Position numbers and translations under genes: made by a program. A stretch of 26,098 bases of DNA from JAOAFT01 sp035390885 (GTDB lineage: Bacteria > Bacteroidota > Ignavibacteria > UBA10030), in NCBI GenBank assembly GCA_035390885.1, contig DAOOUW010000031.1, forward strand, positions 1-26,098, in the 5' to 3' direction. This document shows, piece by piece, positions 15,953 to 24,201 of this stretch (its first letter is position 1; each line of letters starts with the position of its first letter). Under the pieces are notes generated by a model. It had not been told where the DNA came from. It was given only the letters and a program-made list of their open reading frames with translations, and made no database searches.

Positions 15953-17254
15953 TCACACTTCCTCCTGTAATAATTTTGCCTCAAGATCATATTCTGCAGC
16001 AGCAGTAATATGCGCCGTAATAAAAGAACCAACATGGATATCTTTATCAGAATATACGACGACTTCCTGATCTATTTCCGGCGCATCCCATGCTGTTCGT
16101 CCAATTGCATAATCATCTTCAACTTCATCAATAAGTACTCTTACATTACTATCGAGAAGCGATTCGTTACGCCGCAATGAAATACTTTGCTGGAGTTTCA
16201 TCAACGCATCGAGTCGTTCCATTTTTACATCTTCAGGAATTGGATCGCCCAATTCATAAGCTGCAGTACCTTCTTCCTGCGAGTAAGTAAAAACTCCAAG
16301 TCTGTGAAATTCCATTTCCTCAACAAAATCATACAACTGACGAAAATCATCTTCCGTTTCATCTGGGTATCCAACAATTAGAGTTGTGCGAATGGCAATA
16401 TCTGGAATTTCTTCCTTTAATTTGTAAAGTAGTTCTTTGGTAGCGCGCGCGGAAATACCGCGCCGCATCGAACGCAAAACGGAATCAGAAATGTGTTGAA
16501 TCGGAATATCAATATAGTGGCAAAGTTTTTCGCAGTGTTGGAATGCATCAATAAGGTCGTAGGGAAATTGCGACGGATACGTGTAAAGCAATCGAACCCA
16601 TTGAATGCCGTCAATATGATTCAGCTCTTTCAATAATGACGCAATTTCCCGTCGACCATAAAGATCGATTCCATAGAAAGTTGTATCCTGTGCAATGACA
16701 ATTAATTCTTTAACGCCTTGCTCGGCAAGATTCTGGGCTTCAAGAATCAAATCTTCTTTTGGAACGGAACGGTGTTTTCCACGAATTAGTGGAATAGCGC
16801 AGAAGGAACACGAATGATCGCATCCTTCTGAAATTTTTAAGTACGCATAGTGCTGCGGTGTTGTGATAATTCGTTGACCGACGAGCTCGTTCCGATACTT
16901 TGCGCCAACAGCCGATAGTACTCTATCGAATTCATTCACACCAAAAATTTCATCAATCTCTGGAATCTCGGTCTGTAACTCATTTCGGTATCGCTCAGAG
17001 AGACATCCCATCACAACGACAGAGCGAAGCTTGCCTTCTTTCTTTCGTTCTGTAGCCTCAAGAATTGCATCGATAGATTCCTGTTTTGCATCCTGAATAA
17101 ATCCGCAGGTATTGATGATAACAGTATCCGCTAGAGCAACATCGTTTACTAATTCAAGGTGAGAATTGTTGAGGTGTACAAGGAGATGCTCGGAGTCAAC
17201 AACATTTTTGGGACAGCCGAGAGTTACAACGCAAACTTTTCTTTTGTTGGTCAT
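15953..17254 (-). CDS. rimO: Ribosomal protein S12 methylthiotransferase RimO
   Basis: A radical-SAM enzyme that adds a methylthio group to an aspartate of ribosomal protein S12. The 433-aa protein has N-terminal cluster cysteines C14 (LGCPKN), C50 (INTCGF) and C84 (MGCLSERY). The radical-SAM motif CDHSCSFC (145-152) and IPLIRGKHRS follow. The C-terminal portion (about 365-430) is the TRAM domain. LGCPKNVVDSE and PIQHISDSVLRSMRRG are characteristic of RimO and argue against the relative MiaB. Length is normal. The GWxTD start lies 1 bp beyond its stop and cdsA ends 17 bp upstream, so it is transcribed with them. Confidence 0.96.
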   Translation of the reverse strand: MTNKRKVCVVTLGCPKNVVDSEHLLVHLNNSHLELVNDVALADTVIINTCGFIQDAKQESIDAILEATERKKEGKLRSVVVMGCLSERYRNELQTEIPEIDEIFGVNEFDRVLSAVGAKYRNELVGQRIITTPQHYAYLKISEGCDHSCSFCAIPLIRGKHRSVPKEDLILEAQNLAEQGVKELIVIAQDTTFYGIDLYGRREIASLLKELNHIDGIQWVRLLYTYPSQFPYDLIDAFQHCEKLCHYIDIPIQHISDSVLRSMRRGISARATKELLYKLKEEIPDIAIRTTLIVGYPDETEDDFRQLYDFVEEMEFHRLGVFTYSQEEGTAAYELGDPIPEDVKMERLDALMKLQQSISLRRNESLLDSNVRVLIDEVEDDYAIGRTAWDAPEIDQEVVVYSDKDIHVGSFITAHITAAAEYDLEAKLLQEEV

Positions 17255-17271
17255 TGAACAGCATCGTGTAA

Positions 17272-18243
17272 TTAAGATAACACAATAAAATCTATGTAAA
17301 GATACACAATTGGCGCTATGAAAACCAGACTATCGAAACGATCGTATACACCGCCATGCCCCGGCAGAATCGAAGAAGAATCTTTTACGCCGGCATCGCG
17401 TTTAAATCGAGATTCTATTAAATCGCCAAGCTGACCGAATATTCCAATTAGCGCTCCAAGGATAAGCGCATGGTGCATTGCCAGATAATCAAGGAAAAAA
17501 ATCTTTGCGACAATCATTGTGCCGACAGCAAAGACAAAACCAAACACTGCTCCTTCCCATGTTTTTTTAGGACTAACACGCTCAAACAACCGATGCTTTC
17601 CAAGCCAAGTTCCTCCAAAGTATGCCGCTGTGTCGCACATCCAGATTGAAACAAACACTGCCGCAACGGTAAATCCACCCCAATGTTGAATTTGCAGCAA
17701 CTGCTCATCATTTGGAAAACCGACTCCAAAGAATTTATACGCAGGGAAACCGTACGGAAATAATTCTCTTGTAAAAATCAGAGTACCAAAGCATAACGAG
17801 ACGATCAACATTCCAACGACGGTAACAGCAACATTGATAATCGGCGAACCTTTTTGTCGGAATAACTCACAGAGCATTATTCCAAGAAGGAATACAAGAA
17901 GAATGACTGTAAAAAGTTGATGCTGTGAGAACATTGCAAGATGAATACCTCTCTCTGCAAAAAATTTATAGATATCTAATTGCAATCGCTCGTACACAAA
18001 CACTCCATTGATCAAAAATCCGCCAATGAGTCCAACTGTTTTAAGAGGGAACGCGCCTTTTCGCTCCGCAAGTTTGTACCATTCGTAGAGCGAGAGTGAT
18101 GAAATAATTGCAACGAGAGCAAAGAAGAAATATCCGCCTTCCATCACAAGCCAAAGGATGAGCGGAATTCCAACTACAGCAACAATGATACGAGGTAAAA
18201 GTTTATCGAACGTAGCCATAAAATTTTTAAGTATTCTTTTCAT
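17272..18243 (-). CDS. cdsA: Phosphatidate cytidylyltransferase (CDP-diacylglycerol synthase)
   Basis: This inner-membrane enzyme makes CDP-diacylglycerol from CTP and phosphatidate for phospholipid synthesis. The 323-aa product has about eight hydrophobic segments. It carries the family signature in its C-terminal third: SPKKTWEG (224-231), then GDLIESRFKRDAGVKDSS (273-290) and LPGHGGVYDRFDS (293-305). It overlaps the upstream CPBP gene by 17 bp if translation begins at 18243. A second in-frame ATG at 18219 would remove the overlap. Neither has a clear ribosome-binding sequence, so the start is uncertain by eight codons. Confidence 0.95.
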   Translation of the reverse strand: MKRILKNFMATFDKLLPRIIVAVVGIPLILWLVMEGGYFFFALVAIISSLSLYEWYKLAERKGAFPLKTVGLIGGFLINGVFVYERLQLDIYKFFAERGIHLAMFSQHQLFTVILLVFLLGIMLCELFRQKGSPIINVAVTVVGMLIVSLCFGTLIFTRELFPYGFPAYKFFGVGFPNDEQLLQIQHWGGFTVAAVFVSIWMCDTAAYFGGTWLGKHRLFERVSPKKTWEGAVFGFVFAVGTMIVAKIFFLDYLAMHHALILGALIGIFGQLGDLIESRFKRDAGVKDSSSILPGHGGVYDRFDSLVFIAPIVYLYIDFIVLS

Positions 18244-19162
18244 TTACTGGTTGTGTAGCATGAAGATATATTCTAAATGTGAAGTAAAAAATAAATCCGA
18301 CAAAGACTATCTGAAGGAGAAGAAATGGAATGCTTGTTGAACCTCCGCTTGCGGCAAGCGATGAATCAACATCATAGCCCAGGTAGATTGCAAAAATCGA
18401 AATTGCATTATTTAAAAAGTGAGCGGCAATTGGGAGTAACATTGTACCTGAACGGTACCGAAGTAATCCGAGGAAGATACCGATACCAATAAGAGGGATA
18501 ATGTCAAAAGGATTTAAATGGAAGATTCCGAAAATGGCGCCAGAAAGAACAGCAGAAGTAAACGGAGTAATCACATGCTCAAAGGAGCGTTGAATAAGTC
18601 CGCGGAATAATGTCTCTTCAATGATCGCTGGTACTACTGCCACAACGCATAGTACAACGATCAGTTCAGGTATTGAATTCGCTGATGTAATTGCTTTCGT
18701 CATTTCCATTAACATTTGTTTCAGTGGTTGGAAAAATTCTTCAATAGAAACCGGCATAGGAATAAGGTCTTGCAAAGCGCTATAGATTTCACATATCCAT
18801 TGAAGCGCAAGGAGCGAAAGCAAACCAAACGTCGATTCTTTTAACTTTGGAACACGCATAGGAAAAACGTCGCGAAGATTAGGCGACAGTAGTTTTGCAA
18901 ACAGAATCGTTGGAAGAAAAATAAAAATCGTCTGTCCAATAACAGCAGACCAGCGAACCACTGTTGGATGAAGAAGCGGTAGCATAAATACTGTAGACAT
19001 ATATAGAGACAAAAACCCGCCGCCAATTTGATAAAGAATGAAAATACACACAAGCGCCACTGCGGCAAAAAGAAACGGATGAATATTGTGTTGTTCTACA
19101 AAAGAGAGCTTGGGTTCGTTCTTGAATTCAATTTGTTTTATTGGTTGAACAGGTTGTTCCAT
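18227..19162 (-). CDS. CPBP-family intramembrane metalloprotease
   Basis: A multi-pass membrane protein of the CPBP (CAAX protease and bacteriocin-processing, Abi) family. The 311-aa sequence has the three family motifs: EETLFR (E182, E183, R187), FGIFHLNP with H215, and AHFLNN with H248 and N251 or N252. These are the residues expected to bind metal and activate water. A hydrophilic N-terminal stretch (1-28) precedes the first membrane segment. The substrate is unknown; members can process prenylated or immunity-related peptides, but no bacteriocin gene is visible here. The gene starts 1 bp after the stop of the deoxyhypusine-synthase-like gene and overlaps cdsA, so it belongs to the same transcript. 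Confidence 0.92.
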   Translation of the reverse strand: MEQPVQPIKQIEFKNEPKLSFVEQHNIHPFLFAAVALVCIFILYQIGGGFLSLYMSTVFMLPLLHPTVVRWSAVIGQTIFIFLPTILFAKLLSPNLRDVFPMRVPKLKESTFGLLSLLALQWICEIYSALQDLIPMPVSIEEFFQPLKQMLMEMTKAITSANSIPELIVVLCVVAVVPAIIEETLFRGLIQRSFEHVITPFTSAVLSGAIFGIFHLNPFDIIPLIGIGIFLGLLRYRSGTMLLPIAAHFLNNAISIFAIYLGYDVDSSLAASGGSTSIPFLLLQIVFVGFIFYFTFRIYLHATQPVNEKNT

Positions 19163-19163
19163 A

Positions 19164-20114
19164 TCATTTCATCCTTGCGTTTATGCTTGCAGATAAGAGA
19201 GGAAACATTATTTCATGGTGTCCAATAAAATAGTAACCTTTCCCTCCATCCTGGGTTGGTCGCTCTACAACATTTTTTTGCGAACGATAGTGACGAATCA
19301 TATCGAATGTTGCAGTTGTAAACCCTTTTGCAGGATAACCAAGATTGCGTGCAACTGTCAATGCTTTCAAAAATACTTCCGGCATAATGACCGCAGAACC
19401 AAAATTCAATACAACTCCACCACCCTGCAAATCTTTTACTGAATTGATGAACACTTTGAAATCCCGGAAACTCATTTCACCAGTCGCAGCGCCGCTCATA
19501 CTTGGTTGTTGATGAATAATATCGGTACCAATTGCAGCATGGACTGTTACTGGTACATCGAGTTCATAACACGATGATAGTAAACTATAGCGGCGAAATT
19601 TCCCTTTGGCATTAAGAATTGCTTTCCCCAAAGTTTCGCCATATCCACAATCAGAAGATTCCATTCCGGCAATAAGAGCGTTGTTGATAAAATCGCCTGT
19701 CTCTTTTGCCATTCCAAATGTTCCATCGAGCAAAGCGGAAGCTACATCTTCCGATGTGTGTCCCCACATCGCCATTTCGACATCGTGGATAGCAGCAGCA
19801 CTGTTCATTGCTACATGCGTAATAACGCCTTCTTTCATCAAATCAATAATAAGTGGACTACAACCGACTTTAATAACGTGAGCGCCCATCATCAGGATGA
19901 CAGGTTTTCCTTTTTTGCGTGATTTGAGGACATCATCAACAAGCGCTCTGAATTGTTCCCCAACAAGAATATGTGGTAACGAATTATAGAATTCTAAAAA
20001 ACTTGCATCTTTCTTTACTGTTTGAGCAAACGCTCGAGGACGAACTTTGCTTTTCCGCTTAGTAACAGAAATTGTTCTAACTTTTTCTAAACTTTGTTGG
20101 TGATACTTTGCCAT
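19164..20114 (-). CDS. Deoxyhypusine-synthase-like conserved protein
   Basis: A 316-aa cytoplasmic protein of a conserved bacterial family that resembles deoxyhypusine synthase in its nucleotide-binding core. Visible motifs are MGAHVIKVGCSPLIIDLM (76-93), MNSAAAIHD (103-111), TSEDV (120-124) and DGTFGMAKETG (130-140). Later come AIGTDIIH and NFGSAVIMPEVFLKA. The first 35 residues are basic and probably disordered. True deoxyhypusine synthases act on eIF5A, which bacteria lack; some bacterial relatives make homospermidine from putrescine. This family is more distant, so I do not assign that reaction. Genes for putrescine synthesis (aguA, aguB) are about 2-4 kb upstream on the same strand, which makes a polyamine link worth testing. 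AAAGG lies 8 nt before the start. Confidence 0.72.
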   Translation of the reverse strand: MAKYHQQSLEKVRTISVTKRKSKVRPRAFAQTVKKDASFLEFYNSLPHILVGEQFRALVDDVLKSRKKGKPVILMMGAHVIKVGCSPLIIDLMKEGVITHVAMNSAAAIHDVEMAMWGHTSEDVASALLDGTFGMAKETGDFINNALIAGMESSDCGYGETLGKAILNAKGKFRRYSLLSSCYELDVPVTVHAAIGTDIIHQQPSMSGAATGEMSFRDFKVFINSVKDLQGGGVVLNFGSAVIMPEVFLKALTVARNLGYPAKGFTTATFDMIRHYRSQKNVVERPTQDGGKGYYFIGHHEIMFPLLSASINARMK

Positions 20115-20125
20115 TGAATAAGCCT

Positions 20126-20926
20126 TTATTTTACTTTAGCCGTAATTGGTTCTTGTACGCCATGATACTCACGCAATTCGGCATTGATAGAACCAACCAC
20201 AATTTTTGTATTCACTTTCACTGGGATTTTTTTCTCATCATTCGTAAGCCAGATAAGAATTCGTCCTTCATTCTTGAACAAACCACCTTCTTTTACCAAC
20301 GGCTCAACAATAAATGTATCAAATGTTCCAGCGCTCACCGATACGCGTTCAAACCCGAGAAATTTAACCGCAAGTAAATATGTAGAATCTTTATAAAAAT
20401 TGTTGAGATATATTTTTTCTCCTGGTTTGAAATGTGAAAAATCAAGCGTACGAACATAGAAGAACGCCGAAACAGCATCGTACACATAATTTGGAGTACG
20501 ATAATTTCCTTTTTCAGTATATGCGATATGATTGATCTGATCGAACCAGGCTTCAAAGTCATTTTTGTAGCTACCTTCACGGAGTCGCTGGGTAAATCGC
20601 CATGGAAACATTCCCTGATAATCGATAATAGTTTCGTACAAATCATCTACTTTATAAAACCAGGAAAAAGTTGGCGTAGATTGAACCGTGGCTACAATCC
20701 TATAGCAATCACGTTCGCCAAATCGTATTATGCTATCAACTAAAAAAACTGCCTCGCCAGCTGTGATAAAACTATACTTAACATCGAAGACGAGCTTCTC
20801 TCCAACAGTAAAAGCATTATGCTGGATAACGCGTAAACTCTCAGGTTCCGTTTGTGCATTTGTAAACGAAATATTTAATAATAGTAAACAGCATACTAAA
20901 AGCAATCCTCTACAATGATTTTCCAT
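20126..20926 (-). CDS. DUF3108-domain secreted or periplasmic protein
   Basis: A 266-aa protein with a signal peptide (about 1-25, hydrophobic core LLLVCCLLLLNISF). The body has DUF3108-type features: FTVGEKLVFDVKYSFITAGE (39-58), WFYKVDDLYETIID, DAVSAFFYVRTLDF and ILIWLTNDEKKIPVKV. The family is predicted to be a periplasmic beta-rich fold and has no established function. The gene lies between a GT9 glycosyltransferase (7 bp upstream) and the deoxyhypusine-synthase-like gene (11 bp downstream), so it is in an operon with them. The domain call is from remembered sequence features and is probable, not certain. Confidence 0.8.
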   Translation of the reverse strand: MENHCRGLLLVCCLLLLNISFTNAQTEPESLRVIQHNAFTVGEKLVFDVKYSFITAGEAVFLVDSIIRFGERDCYRIVATVQSTPTFSWFYKVDDLYETIIDYQGMFPWRFTQRLREGSYKNDFEAWFDQINHIAYTEKGNYRTPNYVYDAVSAFFYVRTLDFSHFKPGEKIYLNNFYKDSTYLLAVKFLGFERVSVSAGTFDTFIVEPLVKEGGLFKNEGRILIWLTNDEKKIPVKVNTKIVVGSINAELREYHGVQEPITAKVK

Positions 20927-20933
20927 AAAGGTT

Positions 20934-21980
20934 TTAACCTTGATTCCTTTCTCTTTGTATTAGCGTAACTACTGCTTTTTTTACCTCTTCCACCTCAATT
21001 TGATCCATACAATCATTGCCACGACAATTTCCATTATGACATTTTTTACACTGATACGGATCGGGAACAAAAATTATTTTTTTTTCTGTAAGCGGTCCCC
21101 AGCGCGTCGCACTCATAACCCGCACCGGAGGATAGAATCCTACAACAGGCGTTCCAACGGCTGCAGCAATATGCAAAGTACCTGTTGAATTTGCAACAAC
21201 AACGCTTGCAGTTTGAAGAAAACCAGCGAATACTTTTATAGACACATTACTGATGAATGGAATAGCTGTACGATGAGAAAGTTCACAAACAGTACGAACT
21301 ATAGACTCTTCTTTCGATATTCCACTGACAACAACTTTGATATTTTCCGCAGTAAGTTCTTGTGCTAAAGATCCAAGCCGTTCTATCTTCCATTCACGAG
21401 CTGAACCGCCGCTTCCAGGATGAATCACTACAAGCAAATCATCCTCTTTAATGCCTAATTCTTTTCGCAGTTGATATCCCTGTTTTTTTTCTTCGTCGTT
21501 TAATTCCAACGTAACAGTAACATTTTCCGGAAGAGAACAACCAAGTGGTTTTAGCAATGATAAATTATAAACCGCTTCGTGTTTGATAGCATACTTTCGA
21601 TGCTCGTAGATGCGGCGATTTAGAAGGAATGAATACCAACGATATCCTGTACCAATACGAAGAGGAATCCCTGCACACCACAATGCAAAAGCTAAATAAA
21701 ACCGAGGATATACGAGTACGGCAGCGTCAAAATTCCCTTTTTGCAAAATGCGCACAAGTTGAAAAAGCGGTAATCGTTTTCCTTCAGAATCGCATGTCAA
21801 AACCGACGAAATGCCAGATTGCCCTTCTACAAGTTCTTTTGTGTATTCCTGCACTAACATTGACACTTCAATGGATGGAAAATTTTTCTTTAATACATCA
21901 ACCATTGGTAATGTAAGAATGAGATCGCCAATGCGATCGGTACGAACAAGTAATGCTTTTTTGATGCGTCTATTTTCCAC
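20934..21980 (-). CDS. Glycosyltransferase family 9 (heptosyltransferase-like)
   Basis: A GT9 enzyme, the family of the ADP-heptose:LPS heptosyltransferases, probably acting in lipopolysaccharide core synthesis at the inner face of the inner membrane. The 348-aa product begins with LVRTDRIGDLILTLP (11-25), the acceptor-side motif. It has HPGSGGSAREW (187-197) for donor phosphate contact and NSTGTLHIAAAVGTPVVGFY in the donor domain. A C-terminal cysteine group, CKKCHNGNCRGNDCM, matches the Cys-rich tail common in this family. Translation starts with GTG at 21980. The sugar and acceptor cannot be assigned. The neighbouring envelope genes support the role. Confidence 0.9.
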   Translation of the reverse strand: MENRRIKKALLVRTDRIGDLILTLPMVDVLKKNFPSIEVSMLVQEYTKELVEGQSGISSVLTCDSEGKRLPLFQLVRILQKGNFDAAVLVYPRFYLAFALWCAGIPLRIGTGYRWYSFLLNRRIYEHRKYAIKHEAVYNLSLLKPLGCSLPENVTVTLELNDEEKKQGYQLRKELGIKEDDLLVVIHPGSGGSAREWKIERLGSLAQELTAENIKVVVSGISKEESIVRTVCELSHRTAIPFISNVSIKVFAGFLQTASVVVANSTGTLHIAAAVGTPVVGFYPPVRVMSATRWGPLTEKKIIFVPDPYQCKKCHNGNCRGNDCMDQIEVEEVKKAVVTLIQRERNQG

Positions 21981-22009
21981 AAATTTCTTTCATGTTCTTT
22001 TCTGTTCCT

Positions 22010-22378
22010 TTATTCTACATCGAGATCAACTTCATCAATTGGGACATCCCAGTGCGCAAGTACGATTTCAAACCTTCGCTGTTCTTCGCGGCAGTACGTT
22101 TCCTGATCAGGGAACAACATTCTCGCAATAGCGCTCTCATCGAAACCATCATTCAGGCATTGGATACTACGCCACACAATGGTTACCCGATAATCCCAGC
22201 GGCACTCCTCAGTGTTATGGAAACGCGGTTTATCCGCCGTGATAGAAAGTATCCGCCCAATTTCCATCTGGTGTTTCAATACAGGATAATGATTTTTTCG
22301 ATAAAGTCGTATGAACTCATCTGCATATCCCCACTTTACTTTATAGTAATATTCCACAACAAACGGCTTGTCTGCCAT
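22010..22378 (-). CDS. Conserved protein of unknown function, 122 aa
   Basis: I do not recognise a named family with confidence. The sequence (FVVEYYYKVKWGYADEFIRL, then NHYPVLKHQ, and later DYRVTIVWRS) reads like a small alternating beta-alpha protein of the dimeric alpha-beta-barrel kind. This is inference from pattern. There is no signal peptide or membrane segment, and the end is acidic (DEVDLDVE). A strong AAGGAGG precedes the ATG. It lies 18 bp downstream of aguA and 29 bp upstream of the GT9 gene, so it is co-transcribed with them. Confidence 0.8.
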   Translation of the reverse strand: MADKPFVVEYYYKVKWGYADEFIRLYRKNHYPVLKHQMEIGRILSITADKPRFHNTEECRWDYRVTIVWRSIQCLNDGFDESAIARMLFPDQETYCREEQRRFEIVLAHWDVPIDEVDLDVE

Positions 22379-22396
22379 AGAAAATTCCTCCTTAAT

Positions 22397-23380
22397 TTAT
22401 AAATTCTTCCGCTCAACAGCGGGTTCCTGTTGACTGATGCAATGCAAAGTTCCAAGTCCCCACAACAAATCAATACAATCGATACCAATAACTTTTCGAT
22501 TGGGAAATTCATTCTGTAAGATCGTAAGGGCAGTCAAATCATTTACATCCTGAAATGTCGGCACAACTACAAATCCATTTCCAATAAGGAAGTTTGCATA
22601 ACTCGCTGGCAATCGCTGTCCATCGTAGTAAATTGGTTGTGGCATTGGCAACTCTACAATGCGAAACGGATGATTCTTTCGGTCGGTAAGCGTTTTAAGT
22701 AATTGTAGATTTTCCTGCAATATTTTGTAATTCTCATCTGCAGGATCTTGTTCCACGACTGTAACAATAGTAGATGAATTAACAAACCGCGCAAGGTCGT
22801 CAATATGACCATCCGTGTCATCGCCAACAATTCCATCGCTCAACCATAAAATTTTTTCCTGCCCATAGAACTCTTTAAGGTATGTTTCGATCTCTGACTG
22901 AGAGAGATGGGGATTTCGGTTTGGATTGAGAAGACATGCTTTCGTTGTCAACAAGCATCCATCGCCATTGACATCAATTGAACCGCCTTCCATAACGATA
23001 CCGGGAGAAAATACAGGGAGATTTCTTTCTTTAGCAATTTTGGTTGGCACAACATCATCAAGATCGAATGGCGGATACTTTCCACCCCACGCATTGTAAT
23101 TCCAATCAACCACTGCAAGAGGATGCTTCGCAGAAGGATTTACGACAAATGCCGGTCCATAATCTCTGCACCACGCATCATTCGTTGGAATGAAATGAAG
23201 TGTAAATCGCTCGGGAGAAACATTTGCTTTCATCAACCGCTCTTTAACATCTTCAGCCATTGCTTCATCCACAACATTGATGTGAACATGCTGAAAATTT
23301 GTAATTGTACGAACAATGTTTGTGTAGATGTAAGGAATTGGTTCGAACTTCCCCGGCCATGATTCTTTTTTATGAGGCCA
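22397..23380 (-). CDS. aguA: Agmatine deiminase (N-terminus lost in the assembly gap)
   Basis: This enzyme converts agmatine to N-carbamoylputrescine, the second-last step from arginine to putrescine by this route. The visible 327 residues start at WPHKKESW, the usual early motif of the family, so about 20-30 N-terminal residues are in the gap. Conserved parts include NDAWCRDYGPAFVV, VVDWNYNAWGGKYPPFDLDD, GGSIDVNGDG and DGHIDDLARF. The catalytic cysteine lies near the C-terminus in GTLHCISQQEP. The gene is directly followed by the 122-aa gene and preceded by aguB across the gap. Any longer reading frame running through the N bases is artificial. Confidence 0.93.
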   Translation of the reverse strand, partial: WPHKKESWPGKFEPIPYIYTNIVRTITNFQHVHINVVDEAMAEDVKERLMKANVSPERFTLHFIPTNDAWCRDYGPAFVVNPSAKHPLAVVDWNYNAWGGKYPPFDLDDVVPTKIAKERNLPVFSPGIVMEGGSIDVNGDGCLLTTKACLLNPNRNPHLSQSEIETYLKEFYGQEKILWLSDGIVGDDTDGHIDDLARFVNSSTIVTVVEQDPADENYKILQENLQLLKTLTDRKNHPFRIVELPMPQPIYYDGQRLPASYANFLIGNGFVVVPTFQDVNDLTALTILQNEFPNRKVIGIDCIDLLWGLGTLHCISQQEPAVERKNL

Positions 23381-23480
23381 NNNNNNNNNNNNNNNNNNNN
23401 NNNNNNNNNNNNNNNNNNNNNNNNNNNNNNNNNNNNNNNNNNNNNNNNNNNNNNNNNNNNNNNNNNNNNNNNNNNNNNNN
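23381..23480. other. Assembly gap of exactly 100 N
   Basis: The run length of 100 is the usual placeholder for a gap of unknown size. It replaces the 3' end of aguB, any spacer and the 5' end of aguA. By normal family lengths, about 50-60 aguB residues and 20-30 aguA residues are missing, roughly 210-270 bp, so the real gap is probably longer than shown. Confidence 0.95.
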
Positions 23481-24191
23481 CGTGCTTGCGACAAATGAAC
23501 TCCCCCAGAATGTCTGATTGCCTTCATGTCCAACACGATTCACAGCAACCAATGGAATGCCATTTGCAATCGCATGGGATCTCTGCATTGTTTGCCATGC
23601 GTTCCTTTGGTTCTCCTTTACTTCTTGACGTTCACCATCAGCCCAGCCAATGGCAGTTGGATAGAAAAGAATTTCCGCTCCGTGTAATGCCATAATTCGA
23701 GCAGCTTCTGGAAACCATTGGTCCCAGCAAATCAACACGCCAATGTTTCCAACTTTTGTTTTAAAAACCGGAAATTCGAGGTCGCCTGGTACAAAGTAAA
23801 ACTTTTCATAGTATGATGGATCGTCAGGAATATGAATCTTCCGATATTTGCCACAGAAAGAACCGTCGGCATCAAGAACTGCCGCCGTATTATGGTAAAG
23901 TCCTTCCGCTCTTTTTTCGAATAGCGATGCCACAATAACAACATTATTATCACGCGCAACTTTTTGCAAACGTTCTGTTGTCGGTCCCGGTATTGGTTCC
24001 GCTAAAGCAAAAGGTTCATAAGCTTCCTCAATGCAAAAATATTTCGACGAAAAAAGCTCCTGCAGACATACAATTTGAGCGCCTTTCTTTGACGCTTTTA
24101 CAATGCCTTGAATCGCTTTTTCGATATTTTTTTCTTTATTCTCCGTACAACTCATCTGAACATAACCGATGTGTACTATTCGTTCTTCCAT
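23481..24191 (-). CDS. aguB: N-carbamoylputrescine amidohydrolase (C-terminus lost in the assembly gap)
   Basis: This nitrilase-superfamily enzyme hydrolyses N-carbamoylputrescine to putrescine, completing the pathway with aguA. The visible part is 237 residues; the family is about 290-300. The catalytic triad is present: E45 (CLQELF), K118 (GKYRKIH) and C155 (LICWDQWFPEA). IPDDPSYYEKFYFVPGD and FYPTAIGW are typical of the N-carbamoylputrescine subgroup. ATG 24191 is chosen over an in-frame TTG at 24197, because AAAGG lies 7 nt upstream. The PEP/pyruvate-binding gene ends 10 bp before it, so the two are likely in one transcript. Confidence 0.94.
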
Positions 24192-24201
24192 ACACAATCC
24201 T

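Noticed and set aside
15952..16035. Extended N-terminus of the GWxTD protein
   Set aside because: The extension overlaps the end of rimO; a signal peptide and an AGGAGG site support the start at 15951.
22397..23536. Single long reading frame running through the N bases
   Set aside because: The left part is agmatine deiminase and the right part is antisense-free N-carbamoylputrescine amidase sequence read in the wrong frame; N bases carry no frame information.
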